64,000 nucleotides of DNA from Pseudomonas nunensis (GTDB taxonomy: Bacteria; Pseudomonadota; Gammaproteobacteria; Pseudomonadales; Pseudomonadaceae). Below are positions 9,195 to 16,305 of this stretch, piece by piece. The notes beneath the pieces are model-generated. The model made no database searches. It had not been told where the DNA came from and saw only the letters and a program-made list of their open reading frames with translations. How positions within the stretch are numbered: the first letter of the stretch is position 1; every line of letters begins with the position of its first letter. A program made the position numbers and the translations under genes. Where the stretch lies: NCBI RefSeq assembly GCF_024296925.1, contig NZ_CP101125.1, positions 5,644,501-5,708,500 of the forward strand, in the 5' to 3' direction.

Positions 9195-11888
9195 ATGAAA
9201 AGCCAACCCGATGCCGCCAGCCGTATGGTGGCCGAGGTAGTGACGCAGTTGCCTGTGCCCTCGCGGCTCGGCATGCTGCGTTTCGAACGGCTGAATGAAG
9301 CTAGCTGGGCACTGTTGTTTCTCGATCCCAACTGCGAACGACATTTCGGCCTGCCGGCGGTGGAGCTTTGTGCGCTGGTCGGCTCGCCCTACGCGAGCCT
9401 GATGGAGCCCGAAGCGCGCTATCAATTGCATGACACGATCCAGCTGCAGCTCGCCGACAGCCCGCATTACCAGATCCGCTACACCCTGCACACCGCCGCC
9501 GGCACCTTGAGCCTGCTGGAACTCGGCGAAGCCTACAAACAACACAATCGACACCTGCTGCGCGGCTACCTGATGGTGGTGGATGGCCTGTTCGAGAATG
9601 AGCCGCTGTTGCCGGCCCTCGACCTGGAAACCCAGAACTCGCGCCTGCAAATCGCCCTGGAACTCAACCAGCGTGCCCAGCAGGAACAACTGCAGCACCT
9701 GGACCGGGTGCGCGCCCAGCAAGATTTGATTCTGCTGCTGACCCGTCAGCGCTACAGCACCGGCAACTCCCTGCAAGAAGCCGCCGAACTGATCGCCCGC
9801 TGCGCGTGCGATATCTACGAAATCGACTGCGCCAGCCTGTGGAACCTCGAAGGCTCCATGCTGGTGCCGATCTCGGCTTATCACCGCGCGACTCAGGAAT
9901 ACCTGATGCCGGAGCCGATCGACGTCAGCAGCTTCCCCGATTACCTGGAGGCTTTGCACACCAGCCGCGCCATCGATGCCCACAACGCCATCCGCGACCC
10001 GCGCACCCGAGACATGGCCGAAAGCCTGCGCCCGCGTGACGTCAACGCCATGCTCGACGCCAGTATTCGCGTCGATGGCCAGGTGGTCGGCGTGTTGTGC
10101 CTGGAGCAGACCGGTGCGACCCGCGCCTGGCAGTCCGATGAAATCGCCTTTGCCGGCGAGCTGGCGGATCAGTTCGCCCAAGTCATCAACAACCACAACC
10201 GCCGCGCTGCCACCAGCGCCCTGCACCTGTTCCAGCGTGCGGTCGAGCAAAGTGCCAACGCCTTTCTGCTGGTCAATTGCGACGGCGTGGTCGAATACGT
10301 CAACCCGAGCTTCACCGCGATCACCCAGTACAGCACCGAAGAAGTCCACGGCCAGCGGCTGTCGGAACTGCCGGCGCTGGAAAACCTCAGCGAATTGCTG
10401 TTCGACGCGCCCTCGGCACTGGCCAAAAGCAACAGTTGGCAGGGCGAGTTCAAAAGCCGTCGCAAAAACCTCGAACCCTACTGGGGCCAGTTGTCGATAT
10501 CCAAGGTGTATGGCGATAACCGTGAGCTGACGCATTACATCGGCATCTACGAAGACATCACCCACACCAAGCTCGCGCAGCAGCGCATCGAGCGTCTGGC
10601 CTATACCGACAACCTGACCAACCTCGGCAACCGCCCGGCGTTCATCCGCAACCTGGACGAACGTTTCGCCCGGGACACCGACACGCCGATCAGCCTGTTG
10701 CTGGTGGACATCGACAACTTCAAGCGGATCAACGACAGCCTCGGCCACCAGACCGGCGACAAACTGCTGATCAGCCTGGCCCGACGCCTGCGCAACAGCC
10801 TGAGCCCGAGTGGCAGCCTGGCGCGCTTCGCCAGTAACGAATTCGCCGTGCTGCTGGACAACACCGACCTCGCGGCCGGCCAGCAAGTCGCCAACCAATT
10901 GCTGGCGACCCTCGACAAGCCGATGTTCGTCGACAACCAATTGATCAGCGTTACCGGCTCCGTGGGCCTGGCCTGCGCGCCGCTGCACGGTCGCGATCCG
11001 CAAACGCTGATGCGTAACGCCGGTCTGGCGCTGCACAAGGCCAAGGCCAACGGCAAGCATCAGGTCCAGGTGTTCACCGAAGCGCTCAACGCTGAAGCCA
11101 GTTACAAACTGTTCGTCGAGAACAACCTGCGCCGCGCCTTGACCCAGAACGAACTGGACGTGTTCTACCAGCCCAAGCTGTGCCTGCGCAGCGGTCGTCT
11201 GCTGGGAATGGAAGCGTTGCTGCGCTGGAATCATCCGGAAAAAGGCATGATCCGCCCGGACCAGTTCATCAGCGTCGCCGAAGAGACCGGCCTGATTATT
11301 CCGATCGGCAAATGGATCGCCCGTCAGGCCTGCCGCATGAGCAAGGAACTGACCGCCGCTGGCCTGGGCAACCTGCAAGTGGCGATCAACTTGTCGCCCA
11401 AGCAGTTTTCCGACCCGGACCTGGTAGCGTCCATCGCCAGCATCCTCAAGGAAGAAGCGTTGCCGGCGAATCTGCTGGAGCTTGAGTTAACCGAGGGCCT
11501 GCTGCTGGAAGCCACCGAAGACACGCACTTGCAACTCGATCAGCTCAAACGCCTGGGCCTGACCCTGGCCATGGATGACTTCGGTACCGGTTATTCATCG
11601 CTCAGCTATCTGAAGAAATTCCCGATCGACATCATCAAGATCGATCGCAGCTTCATCCACGAAATCCCGGACAACCAGGACGACATGGAAATCACCTCCG
11701 CCGTGATCGCCATGGCCCACAACCTGAAACTCAAGGTCGTGGCGGAAGGCATCGAGACAGCCGAACAGCTGGCGTTCCTGCGCCGTCACCGTTGCGACGT
11801 CGGCCAGGGCTACCTGTTCGACCGCCCTATCCCCGGCTCCGAGCTGATCGAAAAGCTCAAACGCTACCCGCGCGGCCCGATTGCCTGA
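9195..11888 (+). CDS. dipA: DipA-like c-di-GMP phosphodiesterase (PAS-GAF-PAS-GGDEF-EAL)
   Basis: The protein is a large cytoplasmic c-di-GMP enzyme. From the ATG at 9195 it has about 897 residues, close to P. aeruginosa DipA (PA5017), which also lies next to aceF and msrA. Domains are an N-terminal PAS-like region, a GAF domain (about 175-330), a PAS domain (335-455), a degenerate GGDEF domain whose signature reads ASNEF (about 546-550), and an EAL domain with EALLRW near 672, DDFGTGYSSL and DRSF. The broken GGDEF predicts no cyclase activity, while the EAL core looks intact, so c-di-GMP breakdown is expected. In P. aeruginosa DipA promotes biofilm dispersion. An upstream in-frame ATG at 9081-9090 is possible but adds unconserved sequence. 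Confidence 0.88.
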   Translation: MKSQPDAASRMVAEVVTQLPVPSRLGMLRFERLNEASWALLFLDPNCERHFGLPAVELCALVGSPYASLMEPEARYQLHDTIQLQLADSPHYQIRYTLHTAAGTLSLLELGEAYKQHNRHLLRGYLMVVDGLFENEPLLPALDLETQNSRLQIALELNQRAQQEQLQHLDRVRAQQDLILLLTRQRYSTGNSLQEAAELIARCACDIYEIDCASLWNLEGSMLVPISAYHRATQEYLMPEPIDVSSFPDYLEALHTSRAIDAHNAIRDPRTRDMAESLRPRDVNAMLDASIRVDGQVVGVLCLEQTGATRAWQSDEIAFAGELADQFAQVINNHNRRAATSALHLFQRAVEQSANAFLLVNCDGVVEYVNPSFTAITQYSTEEVHGQRLSELPALENLSELLFDAPSALAKSNSWQGEFKSRRKNLEPYWGQLSISKVYGDNRELTHYIGIYEDITHTKLAQQRIERLAYTDNLTNLGNRPAFIRNLDERFARDTDTPISLLLVDIDNFKRINDSLGHQTGDKLLISLARRLRNSLSPSGSLARFASNEFAVLLDNTDLAAGQQVANQLLATLDKPMFVDNQLISVTGSVGLACAPLHGRDPQTLMRNAGLALHKAKANGKHQVQVFTEALNAEASYKLFVENNLRRALTQNELDVFYQPKLCLRSGRLLGMEALLRWNHPEKGMIRPDQFISVAEETGLIIPIGKWIARQACRMSKELTAAGLGNLQVAINLSPKQFSDPDLVASIASILKEEALPANLLELELTEGLLLEATEDTHLQLDQLKRLGLTLAMDDFGTGYSSLSYLKKFPIDIIKIDRSFIHEIPDNQDDMEITSAVIAMAHNLKLKVVAEGIETAEQLAFLRRHRCDVGQGYLFDRPIPGSELIEKLKRYPRGPIA

Positions 11889-11915
11889 AGGCCCTTTTCA
11901 GTTAATCCACAAAAC

Positions 11916-12010
11916 CCTGTGGGAGCGGGCTTGCTCGCGAATAGGCCGTCACATCCAACATCAATGTCGACTGACACGCCGCCTTCGCGAGCAAGCCCGC
12001 TCCCACATGG
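11916..12010. repeat. REPIN (GTGGGAGCGGGCTTGCTCGC family)
   Basis: Two inverted REP units, GTGGGAGCGGGCTTGCTCGC and its complement, flank a variable centre. The same family recurs at 23854, 30005, 44417 and 59882. It sits between dipA and msrA. Confidence 0.85.
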
Positions 12011-12086
12011 GTAGTGCGTAACTGGCCGGCATTGGGCAAACTGCGTGTCTGACAATTTACATTCAACCTGACTGAGGGGACTGAAG

Positions 12087-12734
12087 ATGGTCTTGCGCTC
12101 GGAAATTCTGGTGAACAAAAACGTGCTCCCGACTAAAGAACAAGCTCTGCCCGGCCGTGAAACCCCAATGAATCTGCCGGAAAAACACTTCGTTCACGAT
12201 GCACCGCTGCTCGGCCCTTTCGCCATGGACGTGGATTTCGCAATCTTCGGCCTGGGCTGTTTCTGGGGCGCCGAGCGCAAGTTCTGGCAACGCGAAGGCG
12301 TGGTCAGCACGGTAGTGGGTTACGCCGGCGGCTTTACGCCGAACCCGACTTATGAAGAAGTCTGCTCCGGCCTGACTGGCCACAGCGAAGTGGTTTTGGT
12401 GGTCTACGAACCAGCAAAAGTCAGCTACGAAGAGCTGCTGAAAATGTTCTGGGAATTGCACAACCCGACCCAGGGCATGCGCCAGGGCAATGACATCGGC
12501 ACCCAGTACCGCTCGGTGATCTACGCCACCAACCCGACTCAACTGGCAGCCGCCAAGCACAGCGAGCAAGTGTTCCAGGCCGAATTGACCAAGGCTGGCA
12601 AAGGCACCATCACCACCGAAATCGAAGAAGCCCCGACGGTCTACTTCGCCGAGGCCTATCACCAGCAGTACCTGGCGAAAAACCCTGAAGGGTATTGCGG
12701 GATCGGCGGTACAGGCGTGACTTGCCCGATCTGA
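12087..12734 (+). CDS. msrA: Peptide-methionine (S)-S-oxide reductase
   Basis: MsrA reduces methionine-S-sulfoxide in free or protein-bound form, repairing oxidative damage with electrons from thioredoxin. The 215-residue protein has the catalytic motif [11 protein letters not shown] with Cys58 and the family stretch [18 protein letters not shown]. Its C-terminus [14 protein letters not shown] supplies resolving cysteines. The ATG at 12087 follows a GAGGGGAC ribosome site. It follows dipA as in P. aeruginosa (PA5018), and the palindrome at 12746 probably ends its transcript. Confidence 0.96.
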   Translation: MVLRSEILVNKNVLPTKEQALPGRETPMNLPEKHFVHDAPLLGPFAMDVDFAIFGLGCFWGAERKFWQREGVVSTVVGYAGGFTPNPTYEEVCSGLTGHSEVVLVVYEPAKVSYEELLKMFWELHNPTQGMRQGNDIGTQYRSVIYATNPTQLAAAKHSEQVFQAELTKAGKGTITTEIEEAPTVYFAEAYHQQYLAKNPEGYCGIGGTGVTCPI

Positions 12735-12745
12735 CGCCATAAAGC

Positions 12746-12837
12746 AAAAGATCGCAGCCTCGTTTCACTCGACAGCTCCTACGGGTTTACGCATTCCCTT
12801 GTAGGAGCTGTCGAGTGCAACGAGGCTGCGATCTTTT
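12746..12837. repeat. Long palindromic repeat, copy 1 of 3 (probable bidirectional terminator)
   Basis: AAAAGATCGCAGCCTCGTTT...CTCGACAGCTCCTAC is followed after about 18 bases by its near-perfect complement. The same element occurs at 32035-32124 and 36646-36738. Here it lies between convergent msrA and rlmJ, with A/T runs at both ends, so it can form a strong stem and probably ends both transcripts. Confidence 0.8.
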
Positions 12838-12858
12838 GATCTTGCTTATCGATTGACC

Positions 12859-13695
12859 TTATTCCGCAATCAACCAATCCATCTGCCACCCACCCTGGGT
12901 CTGCCCAAGCTTCTTGGACAACCATGGCAGCAGCTCACGCAATTCCTCTTCCAGGCCCCATGGCGGATTCGCAATCACCAACCCCGAGCCATTCAGGCTG
13001 TTCGGCGTATCCAGCGGATGCACCAACAACTCCACCCGCAACAACTTCGGCGCGCCCGTGCCGGCCAGGTCCTGATAGAAACGACGCAACATGCGCTGGT
13101 CCTTCACCGGGTACCAGATCGCCGCCACCGTCTGGCGCATCCGGCCAATCGCTTCTTTCAGCGACGCTGCGCAACGCTGCATCTCATCGAGCTGCTCGAA
13201 CGGCGGATCAATCAACATCACCGCGCGCTTCTCCTGCACCGGCAACATCGCCCGAGGCACATGCCAGCCTTCGCCCAGGTGAACCTTCACCCGACGATCA
13301 CCGGCCATGTTGTCCTTGAGCAGCACGCCGTCTTCAGGGTGCTTCTCGTTGAGCATCACCCGATCCTGCGGCCGCGTCAGGCGCCGCGCCAGTTCCGGCG
13401 ATCCCGGGTAATAGCGCAACTGGCCATCCGGGTTCATGTCGTGCAACACCTTCATGTAATCGGCAGTCAATTCCGGCAGATCCGGCTGATCCCACAACCG
13501 CGCGATCCCTTCCAGATACTCACCGGTACGGCTCGCCTGATCACCCTGCAGGTCATACAGACCAATACCGGCGTGAGTGTCGAGATAGGCAAACGGCTGC
13601 TCCTTGCGCGACATCAAGGCGATGAGGCGGGTCAAAGTCAGGTGTTTGAACACATCGGCGTGATTGCCGGCATGGAAGGCGTGACGATAATTCAT
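12859..13695 (-). CDS. rlmJ: 23S rRNA (adenine2030-N6)-methyltransferase
   Basis: RlmJ methylates A2030 of 23S rRNA using S-adenosylmethionine. The 278-residue protein begins MNYRHAFHAGNHADVFKH, a highly conserved RlmJ N-terminus, and contains the catalytic DPPFEQ motif (within VMLIDPPFEQLDE). The start ATG at 13695 follows an AGGAG site. The gene is convergent with msrA. Confidence 0.93.
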   Translation of the reverse strand: MNYRHAFHAGNHADVFKHLTLTRLIALMSRKEQPFAYLDTHAGIGLYDLQGDQASRTGEYLEGIARLWDQPDLPELTADYMKVLHDMNPDGQLRYYPGSPELARRLTRPQDRVMLNEKHPEDGVLLKDNMAGDRRVKVHLGEGWHVPRAMLPVQEKRAVMLIDPPFEQLDEMQRCAASLKEAIGRMRQTVAAIWYPVKDQRMLRRFYQDLAGTGAPKLLRVELLVHPLDTPNSLNGSGLVIANPPWGLEEELRELLPWLSKKLGQTQGGWQMDWLIAE

Positions 13696-13824
13696 GATTG
13701 CTCCTGCGAAGGCCGGGAAGTTTACCTTGTACCGAGCCTAACGTCAGGGGTTGGTGGCTGAGCGGCTGTTCACGCGGTAATTCCGCCGGAGCTGCCGAAG
13801 GCTGCGATCTTTTTGATCTTGCCC

Positions 13825-14029
13825 TCGTGGCGAGGGAGCTTGCTCCCGCTGGGCTGCGAAGCGGCCCCAAAAAATCAGAGACCACCACACCCCCCTGTGG
13901 CGAGGGGGCTCGCCCCCGTTCGACTGCAAAGCAGTCGCCAAACCAAGCCCCGCGGTGCACCTGACAAAACCCAATCGCAGTCTTGGGGCCGCTACGCAAC
14001 CCAACGGGAGCAAGCTCCCTCGCCACAAA
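13825..14029. repeat. Cluster of REP palindromes
   Basis: The 346-base gap between rlmJ and the next gene is mostly REP-derived. It holds GTGGCGAGGGAGCTTGCTCC, an internal unit GTGGCGAGGGGGCTCGCCCC, and the closing complement GGAGCAAGCTCCCTCGCCAC. Short open frames here translate repeat sequence and are not genes. Confidence 0.8.
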
Positions 14030-14041
14030 AGCCCTTCGCCG

Positions 14042-14365
14042 CTACTCCGGAGACCGAGCCCGCAACCGCTTCCCAAGCACATCCAGCACATCACACCCAT
14101 CGCGCAACGGAATAGCGCAAAGCAGGGCAAAGTCACTGAGAATCATCGAATCACACTCGATTGAACCGCGCATGGACAGGTTCTCAAGCACCTGGGTAAC
14201 GGCGCGGATCCGATAACCGGCAGCGTCACACAAAACATCGAGCGGGGCGTGGGTGTCGACGAATAAGGTCGGCATTTCACTGCAATTGCTGGTGAGCGCC
14301 ATGTAGCGATTATCAGGATGGGGAACTGGTTTTTCGTAGGGTGGATCGGGGTGAAGGGTTTTCAT
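14042..14365 (-). CDS. Small DUF3077/DUF6124-like protein
   Basis: A 107-residue protein from ATG 14365 (MKTLHPDPPYEKP...), preceded by AAGG about 8-12 bases upstream. It has a Pro-rich N-terminus and a central LFVDTHAPLDVLCDAAGYRI stretch, resembling the small Pseudomonas DUF3077-type proteins, which often occur in several copies and have no known function. It closes the accessory island between the unknown AT-rich genes and the REP cluster. A longer start at 14401 is possible. Family assignment is from memory of sequence style and only moderately sure. Confidence 0.6.
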   Translation of the reverse strand: MKTLHPDPPYEKPVPHPDNRYMALTSNCSEMPTLFVDTHAPLDVLCDAAGYRIRAVTQVLENLSMRGSIECDSMILSDFALLCAIPLRDGCDVLDVLGKRLRARSPE

Positions 14366-14712
14366 TTTTATAGACCTTGGTGGATAAATTTGAGCTACCA
14401 ACGGCCTTTCCTACGGGCTTGGGTGGCAGCCGTGCACGGGAGTAGGAAACTGAGGAAATCCACCAAACTCAGCCACACCGAAGCGTGTCCCGCACACAAC
14501 CGCCGCGAACAATCTTACGGACACGAATTAAGTGCCGCAATCAGACGACAGCGCAGATGCGCGGTGAATATCCAAGGGTTCCTACGCCCTGCCACTGCTT
14601 TCGCAGCGACAGCCAAAGACTATCCATCGATCTCACCGCGCACCAGTTCATGGAAGCCGCCACAGCTTGAAGGAAACTTCCGATGGGCTTGTCCGGAAAT
14701 TTCGCTTCTCAA
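14366..14712. other. Intergenic stretch with no convincing gene
   Basis: Between the DUF3077-like gene and the AT-rich unknown genes lie about 347 bases with no frame that looks coded, no REP element and no clear terminator. It may hold the promoter of the DUF3077-like gene or decayed island DNA. Confidence 0.4.
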
Positions 14713-15129
14713 TCAGAATGCCACATCAATTCTGTCCACCCTGATCTTGACGAATTGCTCATTAAGCGCTGGATAGTCGTAGTGGATTTCCTGATCCGTA
14801 AAGTCAACGAAGGATCGGAAAATACTGTCATCCAAATAGCCATATAGAAAGCATGAAAAGCTATCGCTTATCACTTCAATCAGTGAGTCGGCTCGCTTTT
14901 CTGCAACAGCAATAAAGTTATTATCAGGAAGGACTATCTCGAACTCAACCTCATAGGATTCCCCCACCTCGATTTTTTCAGGGCAGCAGCTCGCAAAGCA
15001 TCTAACTTTCACACCATTTACAAGCAATAAAACTTCTTCTTCAACGAAAGGACCTACTGCCATAACAATCACAGTATATTTATCTATCACTCGCCCCCTA
15101 AAAAACGCATAAAAAACGGGCAGATTCAT
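14713..15129 (-). CDS. Hypothetical protein in Rhs island (possible immunity protein)
   Basis: A 138-residue protein beginning MNLPVFYAFFRGRVIDKY. It has a beta-rich look with many acidic and aromatic residues (for example FLYGYLDDSIFRSFVDF), and no signal peptide or membrane segment. The DNA is visibly AT-richer than the core genes around it, a mark of acquired cargo. It follows the other small genes downstream of rhs on the same strand, 26 bases after the preceding stop. The position suggests an immunity or orphan module gene, but no family was recognised. Confidence 0.6.
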   Translation of the reverse strand: MNLPVFYAFFRGRVIDKYTVIVMAVGPFVEEEVLLLVNGVKVRCFASCCPEKIEVGESYEVEFEIVLPDNNFIAVAEKRADSLIEVISDSFSCFLYGYLDDSIFRSFVDFTDQEIHYDYPALNEQFVKIRVDRIDVAF

Positions 15130-15155
15130 TTATTCTTTAGCTGAGGTATCAGCGT

Positions 15156-15572
15156 TTACCAGTTTGAAAAATCCTCTTGACTGGCTTTATATAGATCATC
15201 ATGCCACGCTTCGGATAGCTTAATATATACATCTTCAAAAAACGCCTTTGGATCTATCATTTCACTCCACCCAATAGGAAGCAAAGAATGAGCCATCGGA
15301 TCATGGGCAAAGATTTCAGGGAACACACTCGAGTCACCGTCAAGAGCCTCACCCAGCACAAAAACCAAAACAAATTTGTGCCGATAACTCAACCCAGCAA
15401 AGCGCCTAACAATAAACCGAGATATTAAAGACCCTCTATCCAAAGGACAGTCTGGATCGTACGCCGACAACTCAACACCAAGACTCTCCTCGCGATCATA
15501 TATATCAAACCCACCGAGAAAGTGCCCTAAGCTTGGATTATATGGAGCATTCAGATACGGATGCATCAGCAT
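15156..15572 (-). CDS. Hypothetical protein in Rhs island (possible immunity protein)
   Basis: A 138-residue acidic protein (MLMHPYLNAPYNPSLGHFLG...) with no membrane segment. Its ATG immediately follows the stop codon of the upstream gene (15573-15575), so the two are probably translationally coupled like a toxin-immunity pair. The DNA is AT-rich. A second in-frame ATG lies two codons downstream. The family was not recognised. Confidence 0.6.
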   Translation of the reverse strand: MLMHPYLNAPYNPSLGHFLGGFDIYDREESLGVELSAYDPDCPLDRGSLISRFIVRRFAGLSYRHKFVLVFVLGEALDGDSSVFPEIFAHDPMAHSLLPIGWSEMIDPKAFFEDVYIKLSEAWHDDLYKASQEDFSNW

Positions 15573-15950
15573 TTAAATTTTCTCTATCGGATACAGCGCT
15601 ATAGGCTGTAACGTTTCAAAGTCAAATTTCATCTCAAAAGCATTCATCTTAGGAATGAAACGCGGATTAGCGGGATCTAATGGATTAGGCGCATATCCGC
15701 TACCTATATTTTCAGCCTCCATTTGCACTAATAGATTTCCTTTGCTGTCCTCCCCGGTAAAGCGCGACATTTTTCTGGCCTCCCTCGTCGTCGCTTCATT
15801 ATATGCATTCAACTGCGCTCTATAGCTTGAAAATTTAGAGTTATTAACGGCTCTCCATTCTCTACTTCCAAAATCAAGTTCGCGACTGGTGGTTTGTTCC
15901 TCAGTTGCAGAGCCCGAATTTCCCGCCTGATGATTATCCGCATTCTTCAT
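15573..15950 (-). CDS. Hypothetical protein in Rhs island (possible orphan effector tip)
   Basis: About 125 residues from ATG 15950, chosen over the ATG at 15959 because AGGA then sits 8 bases upstream. The N-terminus is polar and low in complexity (NADNHQAGNSGSATEEQTTS), followed by a compact domain with YRAQLNAYNEATTREARKMS and a closing LQPIALYPIEKI. It carries no Rhs core or PLGL motif. Its size, AT-rich DNA, place behind an Rhs immunity gene, and abutting partner suggest a cytoplasmic orphan toxin tip or accessory module. No function can be assigned. Confidence 0.55.
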   Translation of the reverse strand: MKNADNHQAGNSGSATEEQTTSRELDFGSREWRAVNNSKFSSYRAQLNAYNEATTREARKMSRFTGEDSKGNLLVQMEAENIGSGYAPNPLDPANPRFIPKMNAFEMKFDFETLQPIALYPIEKI

Positions 15951-16008
15951 CGTAGTCATCCTTTTTTATCGTTACTAAAAATTCGAATCTTTGAAACACC
16001 CGACGGAA

Positions 16009-16305
16009 TTATTTGCTATCAAGCATATCCGCAACATGCTCCAACCAAGCTTTTCCTGACGGCCACGCATGGGGGTAATAGTAGGAGCATCCAATTTCTT
16101 CAAATAAAAACGCCTGTATTTCCTCTTCACCGTTAATAGTGCGCAATACAAATTGCAACTCGTCCTTCACCCGCAAAACGGTTTCTGGAGATGCCTCTGC
16201 AATAAACAACCTAATAACGTCGTCCTCAGTGTCATGATCACAATTCCAATCCTGGTGAAAGTAGCCAGCCAAAAATTGAAATAAGTCCGGGAATTTTTCG
16301 CTCAT
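16009..16305 (-). CDS. CdiI_2-like immunity protein for the Rhs toxin
   Basis: This 98-residue protein (MSEKFPDLFQFLAGYFHQDW...) has the FLxGYFHQDW opening, the acidic DTEDDVIRLF stretch and the WPSGKAWLEHV tail typical of CdiI_2 immunity proteins, which partner RNase A-like CdiA-CT toxins. It should bind and block the C-terminal domain of the upstream Rhs protein in the producing cell. Its ATG overlaps the rhs stop codon by one base (TAATG), so the two are translationally coupled. The DNA is AT-richer than the Rhs core. Confidence 0.8.
   Translation of the reverse strand: MSEKFPDLFQFLAGYFHQDWNCDHDTEDDVIRLFIAEASPETVLRVKDELQFVLRTINGEEEIQAFLFEEIGCSYYYPHAWPSGKAWLEHVADMLDSK

Noticed and set aside
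9192..11378. A 728-residue open frame opposite dipA
   Set aside because: Antisense shadow of dipA.
13698..14164. Several short plus-strand frames
   Set aside because: They translate REP palindromes, and similar peptides arise from REP copies elsewhere in the window.
14318..14776. A 152-residue plus-strand frame
   Set aside because: It spans an intergenic gap and the ends of two minus-strand genes, with no ribosome site or family resemblance.
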